From Leptospira noguchii serovar Panama str. CZ214 (lineage in GTDB: Bacteria; Spirochaetota; Leptospiria; Leptospirales; Leptospiraceae), in assembly GCF_000306255.2 (NCBI RefSeq), contig NZ_AKWY02000019.1, forward strand, positions 1 through 60,000: a stretch of DNA of 60,000 nucleotides, written 5' to 3'. Each line of letters starts with the position of its first letter. Position 1 is the first letter of the stretch. Below the pieces are notes generated by a model. That model made no database searches. It was not told the origin of the DNA and worked only from the letters and a program-made list of their open reading frames with translations. Of this stretch, positions 1 to 15,213 are shown piece by piece. Both the position numbers and the translations under genes were made by a program.

Positions 1-2
1 TC

Positions 3-560
3 ATTGATTCTACAATTCTCAAAGTATGCGACAACAGAAGAATCCATTCTCATAAAGTATTTAAAAACATTGCACAACGAGGGAAATCAAGCACAGGCTG
101 GTTTTACGGCTTTAAATTACATTTAATCGTAAATGATCAAGGTGAAATATTATCATTTATGGTCACTCCTGGAAACGTCGACGACAGAAACTCGAAAGTG
201 ATTTTCCCACTTGTTAAAAAGATTTACGATAAACTTTTCGGAGATAGAGGATACATCAGTCAATCTCTATTTGAAAGTCTTTATGAAAAGGGAATTCAAC
301 TCATTACAAAACTTAAAAAGAATATGAAAAATAAATTAATGCCCTTGGTTGATAAAATTCTTCTAAGAAAAAGAGCTATCATTGAATCGGTTAACGATGA
401 ACTTAAAAATATCTGCCAAATTCAACATACTAGACATCGGAGTTTTTGCAATTGGGCTGTTAATCTTTTAAGTGGTTTAGTTGCATTTTCATTCTTTCCA
501 AAAAAACCGTCTTTGAATTTGAGATCTAAAGACAATTTACAACTTTTAATCTCTCCTTAG
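3..560 (+). CDS. IS982-family transposase, C-terminal part (5' end outside window)
   Basis: The reading frame is open from base 3 and runs to a TAG at 558-560, giving about 185 residues without the N-terminus. It opens with IDSTILKVCDN, continues with a GWFYGFKLHL block and DRGYIS, and later has KRAIIESVNDEL. These match the D, D and E positions of the DDE catalytic triad of IS982-type transposases. The first ATG in this frame (159) is an internal methionine, not a start. No frameshift is visible in the part present, so the copy could be intact if the missing 5' end is. The protein would cut and rejoin the ends of its own element. Family assignment is from remembered IS982 sequences. Confidence 0.85.
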   Translation: MDSTILKVCDNRRIHSHKVFKNIAQRGKSSTGWFYGFKLHLIVNDQGEILSFMVTPGNVDDRNSKVIFPLVKKIYDKLFGDRGYISQSLFESLYEKGIQLITKLKKNMKNKLMPLVDKILLRKRAIIESVNDELKNICQIQHTRHRSFCNWAVNLLSGLVAFSFFPKKPSLNLRSKDNLQLLISP

Positions 561-580
561 ACCGAATTCACGTTAATTAA
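561..580. repeat. Probable right end of the IS982 element
   Basis: The bases directly after the transposase stop read ACCGAATTCACGTTAATTAA. The core CGAATTCACGTTA recurs at about 54682 and 56200 (both followed by GTTAAATTTAC) and partly at 20380. The left end is outside the window, so it cannot be shown that this is a terminal inverted repeat. Confidence 0.4.
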
Positions 581-718
581 ATAGGTACTCTATTATGTAG
601 TTCTGAATAAGACGAATGGATAAAAATCGTTTTTAGAGACGGCTTCTATATAAAAATCCAAACAATCAGCTTGAGTAAACTTAGAAATATTATAAAAACT
701 TAAATTATGAAAAGTGAA

Positions 719-1621
<903 letters not shown>

Positions 1622-2360
1622 GAGGACCCCGGAATTTTCTTTTCTTACAAATGGATTGGGTTCTATCCGGATTGACAAGCAAAAGAACAAGCAAATTTTC
1701 TTTGAACTCAAATTGTATGAGTTCCTACACTTTGAGTAAATCAGAATCAATATAACGAATCTTACAAGTTTATTATTTAGAGTTATATAAAAGAATACCA
1801 ATATTTTGCATTCAAGCAGTGTTTTGCATAAAATCCACTACTGAATTTATAGTTCTGAGTAAGATAAAATTCTTGAATGTGGGAACTCCCTGTTTTTAGG
1901 AATATGAAAACTGAATCCGAAAAAATGAAGTGAAATACTATCGTTTTTCAAAGAAATTAAAATTTGAATCACAAACCAAATGGCAGGAACTTTTACATTT
2001 CTTTTATGAAATCAAACTTACTATTAAATTAAATACCGCAAATTTTAATCATAAAACCCTGTTTCAATACGGAATGTTGAGGATTCTGTTATATAGTTCT
2101 GAGTAATAGATTCTTTGAAGTGTAGGAACTACTGCATTATTTTTGAGTTTACTGTCTAATCTGTCAAATTGTGAGAACTCTTACATTCTCAAAAAACTTT
2201 TTGTCTACACCAAGTGTTACAAAGGAAAAAATTTGTCTTTTAAAAATACAACTCCGAGGGTTGACCGCAAAGGGTAGTTTCTAAATTCTGGAATTTGGAT
2301 TTTTATTTTTTTGCGAACTTATCTTTGGTCTAAAGAAAAATCTTGTACTCGAAAGAACCC
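1622..2360. other. Intergenic, repeat remnants
   Basis: No credible gene is seen. It contains short-motif copies (GTGGGAACTCC at 1880, TGTAGGAACTACTGCA at 2121) and a roughly 86-bp segment at 2023-2108 that recurs at 22177-22261. AGTTCTGAGTAA occurs at about 1852 and 2096. The queE promoter should lie in the last 100 bases, but no confident -35/-10 pair was found. Confidence 0.6.
2023..2108 (+). repeat. Family D dispersed repeat, copy 1
   Basis: This segment aligns with 22177-22261. Shared blocks are AATTTTAATC-TAAAAC, TGTTTCAATA and the end TATATAG-TCTGAGTAATA. Related ends occur inverted near 38985-39055 and near 1733-1860. Confidence 0.55.
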
Positions 2361-3074
2361 ATGGACAATCTGAAAACGTCTATACATGAAATCTATCTTT
2401 CTCTTTCGGGAGAAGGGATTTCAACGGGTATTCCGACTATATTTGTTCGAATGGCTGGGTGTTCTCTTCGTTGTGGAATGGTTGTCGGAAGAAAATTATG
2501 GTGTGATACTCCGTATGCGTTGTCTCCAAAAGCTGGAGAAGAGATGAGTGTAAACCAAGTCTTGGATAAAATCCAAGAATTAAGTGTTGTAAATATTCAG
2601 ATTTTACTGACTGGGGGAGAGCCTCTGGAAGGAAGAAATCGAGAATTTAGTATCACTTTAGGAAACGAAATTTTTAGAACTAGAAATTCTTCCAGTCCTT
2701 ACCCAAGACCTAGGGTGGAAACTAACGGAGCGGAATTGATCGAAGGAATGGATCAATTTGTTTTTACAATGGATTATAAACTTCCTGGTTCCGGAATGGA
2801 AGATCGAATGAATTTGAAAAACTTGGAAATTTATAAAGAAAGAAAAAATCCTTTGGATGAGATTAAATTTGTGATCCGAGATAAAAAAGATTTCGAAAGG
2901 TGTTTGGAAATAATCGAAAAACACGCGTTAGTTGGAAATCTTTTGGCATCTCCAGTTCAAGGAGAGTTATCCCCCGAAATTCTTTCAGAATGGATGAAAT
3001 CTTCTCTTGGTTCTGGGCTTAGACTTTCATTACAAACTCATAAGTATATCTGGGGAGATCAAAGGGGAGTTTAG
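2361..3074 (+). CDS. queE: 7-carboxy-7-deazaguanine synthase (QueE)
   Basis: Radical SAM enzyme of the queuosine/7-deazaguanine pathway, converting carboxytetrahydropterin to 7-carboxy-7-deazaguanine. The N-terminal [30 protein letters not shown] block and the following WCDTPYA are characteristic. ILLTGGEPL is the SAM-binding GGEP motif, and VETNGAE and HKYIWGD follow further on. The cluster cysteines are spaced C-X3-C-X9-C, with extra residues (GMVVGRK) before WCDT, where the common radical SAM spacing is CX3CX2C. The ATG at 2361 is chosen because it starts the family-like sequence; a TTG at 2343 in frame is an alternative. It ends exactly where the helicase gene begins, so the two are probably co-transcribed. 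About 237 residues, normal for QueE. Confidence 0.92.
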   Translation: MDNLKTSIHEIYLSLSGEGISTGIPTIFVRMAGCSLRCGMVVGRKLWCDTPYALSPKAGEEMSVNQVLDKIQELSVVNIQILLTGGEPLEGRNREFSITLGNEIFRTRNSSSPYPRPRVETNGAELIEGMDQFVFTMDYKLPGSGMEDRMNLKNLEIYKERKNPLDEIKFVIRDKKDFERCLEIIEKHALVGNLLASPVQGELSPEILSEWMKSSLGSGLRLSLQTHKYIWGDQRGV

Positions 3075-5921
<2,847 letters not shown>

Positions 5922-5999
5922 ACTGGAAAAGTTTTACTGCTCGACATCCGATTTTAATCGAGGTTTCTGGAACTTAATCATTGGACCGGAGTTCTATAC

Positions 6000-8426
<2,427 letters not shown>

Positions 8427-8827
8427 AAAACTAGCTTCAAAACCTAGAAGGAACTAAAAGATAATCCTTTAGAAATTTCTAATAAATGCTGTAGTTTTAT
8501 AGAAATCCTCACATTTTTACGTTTATAAATTTTATAGTGGCGTTTTTGAAAAATGAATTCCCTATCTATTTTTTTTTATGGAAACGGTCAATTGAAAGCT
8601 TTTGTTAATCTGGGCTATGGAAATTTTCAAAAACCCTATTAAAATTTAGATTTTGGTATAAGTTCAAAATTCATTCTAAATATATAATTTATAAAAATTG
8701 AATTTACTGTATAAAATTTTATTTTTAAAAGTTTGCCATCAAATTTTATGAAAGGCTAATCAAAACATATCATTTTTTGTAGACTTGTTAGAATCCTTTA
8801 TTAAAGTCGTTTGGGGAAAAAATCCAA
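8427..8827. other. Intergenic with repeat remnants
   Basis: Contains a degenerate family B-like stretch (about 8430-8510, with CCTTTAGAAATTTCTAATAAATGC) and the family A copy at 8536-8637. The rest is AT-rich with no gene seen. No clear terminator follows pheT. Confidence 0.6.
8536..8637 (+). repeat. Family A MITE, copy 1 (degenerate)
   Basis: Internal block ATGGAAACGGTCAATTGAA and end GAAATTTTCAAAAACCCT match the family. The left end carries extra bases (GTGGCG) and no target duplication is preserved. Confidence 0.7.
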
Positions 8828-9391
8828 ATGAATATTCATCAAACTGCATTTATTCATCCTCAGGCGACTGCAATTGGTCTTGTTGAAATGGGGCCTTATT
8901 CTTCTCTTTGGCCAGGAGTGGTGGTTCGTGCTGACATGAATCGAATCGTTTTGGGTAAAGGGGTAAATATTCAAGACAATTCTACTCTTCATACTGATTC
9001 AAGTCGCGGAATCACGATTGGAGATTATACATTAGTTGGTCATAATACTATGTTACACGGATGTAAGATCGGAAAGGGTTGTCTGATCGGAATCGGAAGT
9101 ATCGTTTTGGACGAGGCTGACGTTGGAGACGGGGCAATGGTAACCGCTGGTTGTATGATTCGAGGTGGAAAAAAAATTCCTCCTGGAGCTATGGTTATAC
9201 AAAAAAATGGAGAATTAAAGATTTTAGAAGGAAAAGCAAAACCCATTTTAAGTGTAGCGGGTTGTTTGGAATATATTGCTCTTTCGGATCGATTTCAGAG
9301 AGGAATTTTTGGACCTTTTACTCCGGAAGAGGAAATTGAATTTCAAAACCGTGCAAAAACGATCTTAAAAGAAATTGGAATTCCTTATTAA
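8828..9391 (+). CDS. Gamma-class carbonic anhydrase / hexapeptide-repeat protein
   Basis: 187 residues forming a left-handed beta-helix of the YrdA/PaaY/CaiE type. Hexapeptide repeats run from IHPQATAIGLVEMGPYSSLWPGVVVRADMNRIVLGKGVNIQDNSTLH to VLDEADVGDGAMVTAGCMIRGG. The three histidines expected to hold zinc in the trimer are visible as STLHTD and VGHNTMLHG. An alpha-helical C-terminus (EEEIEFQNRAKTILKEIG) packs against the helix in this family. These enzymes hydrate CO2 in some species, but many bacterial members have no measured activity. The start is ATG 8828; ribosome binding site GGGGAAAAAA is weak. Confidence 0.88.
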   Translation: MNIHQTAFIHPQATAIGLVEMGPYSSLWPGVVVRADMNRIVLGKGVNIQDNSTLHTDSSRGITIGDYTLVGHNTMLHGCKIGKGCLIGIGSIVLDEADVGDGAMVTAGCMIRGGKKIPPGAMVIQKNGELKILEGKAKPILSVAGCLEYIALSDRFQRGIFGPFTPEEEIEFQNRAKTILKEIGIPY

Positions 9392-9514
9392 CATTAAATA
9401 TATATTTTGCGAACATACGTTTATAAGTTGGAAAAGTTTACACATTTTGAAGAAATATTTTAATTTCGAAATTATTGTATATTCCATTTTTTAAAATTGT
9501 TTGTAGAACTTGAA

Positions 9515-10019
9515 TCAATCTTTTTTCCTAAAACCTAATTCCAAAAAATTTTGGTTAAATAGAGTTTTATTTTTTGAATTGAGGGCGTTCACTTTTTTCT
9601 CTATAATCCTAATATGCAAATCGACGTAATCGTTTCGATAAGCGTCTCCTTCTTTTATTGTAAAATCTATGATCGAAAAAATTCTACCTCGTTTGGTAGG
9701 CTTACTGATTTGAAATGGAAGTTCTTTGTGACCTTCGCCGTTCAACGAAATTTTAAATAAAGATATAAAATTGGTAGGAAATTCTGTGTTTGCCACCCAA
9801 TACGATCTGATATTTACCATGTGTTTTTGTCGGAAATCGAACCAATGCAGAAAAATCCTGATTCAATTTGAAGTTTAAATAAAATGGATAACTGGAAGTT
9901 TCTTCTTCTCTAAAATAATCAGTAAGTGTAATATCATGACTCCATATTTTATTTGTCGAAAGAAAAAATAGAAATAGTATCCATAAGAATAATTGAATTT
10001 GTTTTGAAAAAAGTTTCAT
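9515..10019 (-). pseudogene. Exported protein of unknown function, split by a frameshift
   Basis: The first part (start 10019) begins with a clear signal peptide, MKLFSKQIQLFLWILFLFFLSTNKIWS, probably cut before HDITLT. It reads normally to SALVRFPTK and then drifts into an unrelated tail. The second part resumes in another frame as HMVNIRSYWVANTEFPTNFISLF and ends at 9515. The switch falls at the run of five A on the coding strand (T run at 9825-9829). Removing one A joins the two halves as VRFPTKHMVNIRSYW, giving about 167 residues. It may be a true pseudogene, a phase-variable gene or a sequencing error. No family was recognised. Confidence 0.7.
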
Positions 10020-10075
10020 TTAAGTATAACTCCTTTTTGCGATTTTAAGTTTCTAAAAATTTTATTGTTTTTATT

Positions 10076-10175
10076 AGAATTGTTGAAAAATTAATTTTCC
10101 ATCAGTTTCTGTTTCATGAAACTGTAGATTAAAACAGTTTTGTTGATCTGAACTATGGAATTTTTCAACAACTCT
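10076..10175 (+). repeat. Family A MITE, copy 2
   Basis: Left end AGAATTGTTGAAAAATT, right end GAATTTTTCAACAACTCT, flanked on both sides by ATT (10073-10075 and 10176-10178). Internal TTTCTGTTTCATGAAAC matches the family core. Confidence 0.85.
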
Positions 10176-10211
10176 ATTATATTTCTGAATGTGGTTGATT
10201 TGAAATTAAGC

Positions 10212-10844
10212 TTATAATTTAACAAACTTATTTAGAAGTTCCAAAACTTTGGGGCCTTTGGATCGTGAGTCTTTATCTAAAAATGTTCCCGTAAAAACGT
10301 GAGCTTTTTTATTAACAATAAAAATTCTTTGGTAATTATGAACTTTAACATTTTTGCCGCCGATAAATTGTTCAAACCTACTTTCTAAAAGCAAACTTTC
10401 CATTCCGTGAATTTTAGATTTTTTAGGAGGGCTGATCATTTCGTATTTTTGAAAGGCTGTCGGATAGAATCCGGTGATTGCGGAAACATAATCATCCAAG
10501 GTAATCTCCCTAGGCTGCTTAGAAAGATCTTCAACCGTATAATTGATGTTTGTATTGAATGGTTGGACTTGTGTACTATTTTGAGGATATTCAAATAGAA
10601 AAAAATTAACTCCTACTATTTCCAAAGCCTTTTTGATCTCTGGGTTTGGTGTAGCGTTTTCTGTTTGGTCTATAAGATTTTGATTGTCGCTAAAATACCA
10701 ACCTTCGTAATCAAGCCCGAGTCCGAGAGCTGGAATTTGAACCACTTGTGCATTTGGATCGAGTTTATGTTCTTTTTTACAACTCAGGAATATAAGTATC
10801 AAGATAAATAATAAAAATGGAATACGAATTAGATTGTGTTTCAT
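10212..10844 (-). CDS. Putative lipoprotein, unknown function
   Basis: 210 residues. The N-terminus MKHNLIRIPFLLFILILIFLSCKKEHK is a hydrophobic signal ending in FLSC, which fits the relaxed spirochaetal lipobox, so the mature protein would start at the cysteine and be lipidated. The rest is soluble. The C-terminal half (SKIHGMESLLLESRFEQFIGGKNVKVHNYQRIFIVNKKAHVFTGTF) alternates strands in a way that resembles DcrB/PsbP-like folds; that is a guess from pattern, not a match. It stands alone, with a family A copy downstream and about 320 bp of AT-rich DNA upstream. The ribosome binding site before ATG 10844 is GGAGAATCC on the coding strand. Confidence 0.75.
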   Translation of the reverse strand: MKHNLIRIPFLLFILILIFLSCKKEHKLDPNAQVVQIPALGLGLDYEGWYFSDNQNLIDQTENATPNPEIKKALEIVGVNFFLFEYPQNSTQVQPFNTNINYTVEDLSKQPREITLDDYVSAITGFYPTAFQKYEMISPPKKSKIHGMESLLLESRFEQFIGGKNVKVHNYQRIFIVNKKAHVFTGTFLDKDSRSKGPKVLELLNKFVKL

Positions 10845-11161
10845 AAAGGATTCTCCGGAAAATGAAAAAATCTTGGATTAAGAAAAGTGAGTCAATTGAT
10901 TCTTAGGAAATTTTTTTAAAAACTCAAAAACAACGATTATTCAATCAAATTGTTATTATAAGACATTACTAAATTAAAAAATTATTTTATAAAGAACAAT
11001 TCTATTTTAATTAGAACTTACGTTTTTAACTCTATCTAAAGAGTTCGAATTTTTACAAAAGTTTAAATCAAGTTGTTCTATGAATTAAATTTCCGAAAAT
11101 AGAAAAGCCGATCATCAAGATCGGCTTAAGCTTACGTTTTAAAAAGATCAGCGTTTATCGA
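10845..11161. other. Intergenic between two minus-strand genes
   Basis: About 260 bp of AT-rich DNA with no gene seen, then the terminator of the downstream-facing cox gene at 11105-11127. It should contain the promoter of the lipoprotein gene, but none was confidently located. Confidence 0.55.
11105..11127 (-). terminator. Rho-independent terminator after the cox subunit IV gene
   Basis: Perfect 9-bp stem AAGCCGATC/GATCGGCTT with a 5-nt loop. On the minus strand it is followed by TTCTATTTT. It lies 35 bp past the stop of the gene at 11162. Confidence 0.85.
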
Positions 11162-11746
<585 letters not shown>

Positions 11747-11819
11747 TTTTTATCCTAAAGTTGGTTGCGGATGGTTTATAGGACATACTGCCAGGGTCTG
11801 AAAAAGCCTCAAGTACATT

Positions 11820-13088
11820 TCAGTAAAGAATTCGTTTCCTCCATTCGGAATAAAACTTTTGGATTCTGTCTTGCATCCTTTCTTCGGAGTTTTTTAAAAA
11901 TTTCAAAAGAATCCAAGAAGTCCCATACGGTTTTCCGGATGCAAAACGATCCGGAGTTAAAGGAAAAATTTCGATTTCTTGGGATTTGCCCCAATCGTAA
12001 ATCCATTGTGAATAATTCGGGATCGTTCGTTTCAAAGGCAAAGTAAGAATGGAAAGGTTTTTTTCGAACGTGTTTCTTTTTTGTTGAAATAGAACGGATT
12101 TAGAAAATTCGAATAGAATTCTTCCCATAGACCATCTGTAATTGGTTTCACTGATCCTTTGTATTTTTTTTATGTTTTGAGAGTAGAATTCGAAACCGTC
12201 GATTGAAACCGGACCTTGATATTCTGGAGAAAAATTTTCGGATAATTTTTTTACGATCGGTTCTAAAAGAAAAAAGAAAAATTCAGATTCTTTTTGGGAA
12301 GTAATATAAGCGCCGTTATATGTTCCTCTTTCATCGCAGATTTGGATCGTACTTCCTAAAAATGTGGGAACTACTGCATTAAAATCATAGAGGCACGAAA
12401 AATCATAAGTTCTCTGAACCCAAGGTTGTGCCACACAGGGAAACCAAGCAGATTCTTTTTGAAGGTCAGAGCTTCCCCACTGTTCCGAAGTAATAGAAGT
12501 GAATTTGAGAATTTTATGTCTTCCCGAAAAACTAAATTCCGGCTTAAGAACAATTTTATCTGTCTGTAGTTCCGACCATTCTGAAATTAAATCGTAGAGG
12601 TCGTAAGATCTCTCTAAAATTTTTGAGGGAATATCTTGAAAATCTTGTTCTGATTTCCAACGGGTCAAAAGGATCTTAGAGTTTAATCTTTTGGAAAGAC
12701 TTGCTTTTTCAGAAGAAAAAAGAATTTCCCCCGAGTCGTTTAGATTGGAAACGGAGCCCCATTCTTCCCAGATTCTAATCGGATCGATAGTAGAAGAAGA
12801 TTGAAGAATTTTCTTTGAGTTTTTTTTGAAAAGTTGGAAATCACAAAATTGAATTCCTCTATCTTTCCAAAACTGAGTCCAACTCGGGTCTGGAAGCTCG
12901 TGTAAAAACAAAATCGTAGAAGGATTACAAATCGATTGGAAAAGAAAAAATAGTGTTTCCAAAGACCGATTCTTTAAATCTAATCTTTCAGGTGCTATAC
13001 TGGAAGATCTTAACTCTTCTTCGAAAAATCCGTTGAACCTACAATAACGAGTCATAATACTTCGAAATTTTTTAGTTTGTAAAATCAA
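11820..13088 (-). CDS. ATP-grasp-like protein of unknown function
   Basis: 422 residues with no exported signal. The C-terminal two thirds has an ATP-grasp feel: KIVLKPEFSFSGRHKILKF resembles the lysine-containing P-loop strand, WFPCVAQPWVQRTYDFSCLYDF resembles the hinge and metal strand, and GPVSIDGFEFY ... ISETNYRWSMGRILFEF resembles the E-x-N-x-R metal-binding motif. These enzymes join a carboxylate to an amine or thiol using ATP; no substrate can be inferred. The assignment is by motif pattern only. Its ATG (13088) lies 44 bp from the divergent start at 13133, so the two share a promoter region. An internal ATG at 13055 is an alternative start. The stretch at 12363-12380 contains the dispersed TGTGGGAACTACTGCA motif in coding sequence. 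Confidence 0.7.
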   Translation of the reverse strand: MILQTKKFRSIMTRYCRFNGFFEEELRSSSIAPERLDLKNRSLETLFFLFQSICNPSTILFLHELPDPSWTQFWKDRGIQFCDFQLFKKNSKKILQSSSTIDPIRIWEEWGSVSNLNDSGEILFSSEKASLSKRLNSKILLTRWKSEQDFQDIPSKILERSYDLYDLISEWSELQTDKIVLKPEFSFSGRHKILKFTSITSEQWGSSDLQKESAWFPCVAQPWVQRTYDFSCLYDFNAVVPTFLGSTIQICDERGTYNGAYITSQKESEFFFFLLEPIVKKLSENFSPEYQGPVSIDGFEFYSQNIKKIQRISETNYRWSMGRILFEFSKSVLFQQKRNTFEKNLSILTLPLKRTIPNYSQWIYDWGKSQEIEIFPLTPDRFASGKPYGTSWILLKFLKNSEERMQDRIQKFYSEWRKRILY

Positions 13089-13132
13089 GAATGAGGGATC
13101 AGAATTTCGATAATCTGAATAAGGGTAAATTT

Positions 13133-13927
13133 ATGAACATCCGTATTTTTTTATTTCTGATCATTCTTACCATTTTTGGTTTAGGGGCAGCGCCTAACAA
13201 GGTATTAACGCTGGAAGAGAAGGAAGAATTAAGACAGGTTGAAACAGTACGCAAAAGTGGTTTTACGGATATAGAAGTGGATAATCTACACGCTTCGATT
13301 GCCGGAAATATTTTAAAAATCAATAATTTACTTGGAAACGAAACGTATAAAAAAGCGCTCCGATATATTGAAGACGAACCACGTGAAGCCGGTAAGTTTT
13401 TATTTCAAGACAAAGAAAATAAACAATACCTTCAATTGGATTTAGGTCTTGGTCAATCTTTTGCTGATTATCCGAAAACGTATCTATATCAATCTAAGAT
13501 TTACATTTACCCTGGAACCGACGGTAAATCTCTGGAAAAGATCATTCTTCAGTTTAAAAGGACGAACGCAAAAGGAGAGGTTTTTATTCGAGAGATGAGA
13601 AGACTCATCAATCATTCTCCTAAAGGGCCAACTTTTTTAGGAGATGGAAAAAGAACCCCTAACAATAATAGTGAAATTCTTTTAGAATTTTTTTCGAGTC
13701 ACGACACAGATTTTCTTTGGCCTGATAATCCTATTCAACCCGTACCTGCAAGTGTAACCACTAAGTTAAACGACGTCACAAATCCTCTTCCTTATAACAA
13801 ACAAAAACAGATCATTCTCCAATACAAAAGATATTTGAGAAAGGTAGATAAGATGGTAAGTCTTAAACTCCATACTATGGAACTGGACCAGAAGATGATG
13901 ATTTCTAAAATGTTGGAATTTCAGTGA
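13133..13927 (+). CDS. Exported protein of unknown function
   Basis: 264 residues from ATG 13133, preceded by AAGGGTAAATTT as ribosome binding site. The frame is open from 13091, but the chosen start begins a good signal peptide, MNIRIFLFLIILTIFGLGAAPNKV, likely cut after GLGA or AAP. The mature part has no recognised domain. It contains a beta-rich centre (QYLQLDLGLGQSFADYPKTYLYQSKIYIYPG, KIILQFKRTNAKGEVFIREMRRL) and a basic helical C-terminus (YNKQKQIILQYKRYLRKVDKMVSLKLHTMELDQKMM). It is divergent from the ATP-grasp-like gene and followed by a kilobase of repeats. Probably periplasmic and Leptospira-restricted; both are inference. Confidence 0.75.
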   Translation: MNIRIFLFLIILTIFGLGAAPNKVLTLEEKEELRQVETVRKSGFTDIEVDNLHASIAGNILKINNLLGNETYKKALRYIEDEPREAGKFLFQDKENKQYLQLDLGLGQSFADYPKTYLYQSKIYIYPGTDGKSLEKIILQFKRTNAKGEVFIREMRRLINHSPKGPTFLGDGKRTPNNNSEILLEFFSSHDTDFLWPDNPIQPVPASVTTKLNDVTNPLPYNKQKQIILQYKRYLRKVDKMVSLKLHTMELDQKMMISKMLEFQ

Positions 13928-14037
13928 TTTAAAGAAAGTTACTATAAAATTTCAAAAGATGCACCAATCAAATTTTTGCATGAGATTGACCATTGCTAAA
14001 TTAAACGTGAGTTCGACGTAAGAAAATTTGGACGAAT

Positions 14038-14058
14038 CCGGCTGCCGTAAGCAGCCGG
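14038..14058. other. GC-rich hairpin
   Basis: Perfect 8-bp stem CCGGCTGC/GCAGCCGG with loop CGTAA in otherwise AT-rich DNA. No T run follows on either strand, so it is not a standard terminator. It is 110 bp past the stop of the exported-protein gene. Confidence 0.6.
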
Positions 14059-14060
14059 AC

Positions 14061-14091
<31 letters not shown>

Positions 14092-14372
14092 GCAGGAAAC
14101 GTTATATAATAATCTTCTTTAGTTTTTAATTTATTGACCTCGCATCGATCCCTTTCGCGTAAAATTCTTTTAGTTTTTTGGGACAAGTTCTTAATAAATG
14201 CGAAATCGATTATTATGTTGAGTTTGAGGAAGTTTTTGTTGAATTTAGTAAGTAAAAACGTTTTAGTTTCACAAATGTGGGAACTCCTGCTTTCGTCGGG
14301 AATTTAAAGGCCTTTACTCAGAGTGATATAACAAAGTACCGGGCATTTTGCTTTAAAACAAAGTTTTGCAAT

Positions 14373-14473
14373 AGAGTTTTTGAAAAATGAATTCTCCATC
14401 TATTTCTGTTTTATGGAAACGATCAATTCAAGCAGTTTTGTTAATCTGGACTATGGAATTTTTCAACAACTCT
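14373..14473 (+). repeat. Family A MITE, copy 3
   Basis: Left end AGAGTTTTTGAAAAATG and right end GAATTTTTCAACAACTCT, with AAT target duplication at 14370-14372 and 14474-14476. Confidence 0.88.
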
Positions 14474-14658
14474 AATATTCAATTTTATAGGATCAGTGGA
14501 CAAATTCTAAATTCAATTGATACGAGACAATGATGATCAGATCTACTTCAAAACTTTGAATGTAGGAACTCATGCAAAAATCAAATCACTAAAAATTTTC
14601 AAAAAGTAGCAAGTTGTATAAAAAAACGGTTCCTGTGGGAACTCACACATTTTATTAA

Positions 14659-14851
14659 GAGCTTGTCCCAAGGCCTCAAAGAATTTTACGTGACCATTCT
14701 TTAGAAATTTTTAATAAAATATAGTAGTTCCTACAATTAAGTCACATTTGGGAATTTGCAAATTTCTAATATTGTTTAATTTTTGTAGTAGTTCCCACAT
14801 TTTATCAAACTCAGCAAACACCTATCGGTGTTTAGGTTTTGGGACAAGCTC
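14659..14851. repeat. Family B MITE, complete copy
   Basis: 193 bp with inverted ends GAGCTTGTCCCAA and TTTTGGGACAAGCTC, flanked by TAA on both sides (14656-14658, 14852-14854). It has no open reading frame. Inside lie AGTAGTTCCTACA and AGTAGTTCCCACATTTT, so this element carries the short motif discussed separately. Confidence 0.85.
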
Positions 14852-15003
14852 TAAAAGTTATTTCGAAAATATCTTAAAACAATTGAAATCGGTATTTTAA
14901 ACAAAGATAAAATATTTTCGAGATAGGATCTAAAAAATTTCTAAAGGAAGTACTTCTGTCTTTGGAGTTTTGGAACAATTTCTGATAAAATTTAGAAATT
15001 CTC

Positions 15004-15213
15004 TTATTTTTTGATTAAAAAATCACTAATGACCTTTTCTTGGGTTAGGTATTTTTTATTGAGATAAGAGATCGCTAAATTGATAAATCTTGGAACTTCT
15101 TTTCTCGCTTCCAACAAATCCAATTTCGTTTGAGTCAATTCGTCGATCGTAGATAGAGCTAATCTTCTTTGACTTTGATGAGATTCAAATTCGTCTTCGG
15201 TTTCAAAAGCCAT
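15004..15213 (-). CDS. Small conserved-looking protein, unknown function
   Basis: 69 residues, acidic then basic, predicted helical: MAFETEDEFESHQSQRRLALS then IDELTQTKLDLLEARKEVPRF and a lysine-rich end. A strong AAGGA ribosome binding site precedes the ATG on the minus strand. That, ordinary codon use and the absence of repeat sequence inside support a real gene. There is no signal peptide or membrane segment. No family recognised; it is isolated between repeat-rich gaps. Confidence 0.55.
   Translation of the reverse strand: MAFETEDEFESHQSQRRLALSTIDELTQTKLDLLEARKEVPRFINLAISYLNKKYLTQEKVISDFLIKK

Noticed and set aside
159..560. A separate 133-residue gene starting at ATG 159
   Set aside because: The same frame continues upstream to the window edge with clear transposase sequence, so the ATG is internal.
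1622..1801. N-terminal extension of the acyltransferase to 360 residues
   Set aside because: The added part is unlike the family, includes short-motif repeat DNA near 1731 and lacks a ribosome binding site; TTG 1621 gives the normal length.
11765..12046. 93-codon plus-strand frame over the ATP-grasp-like gene
   Set aside because: It overlaps the minus-strand gene, which has the better start, composition and length.
14038..14058. Terminator of the exported-protein gene
   Set aside because: The stem is strong, but no T run follows on either strand and it lies 110 bp from the stop.
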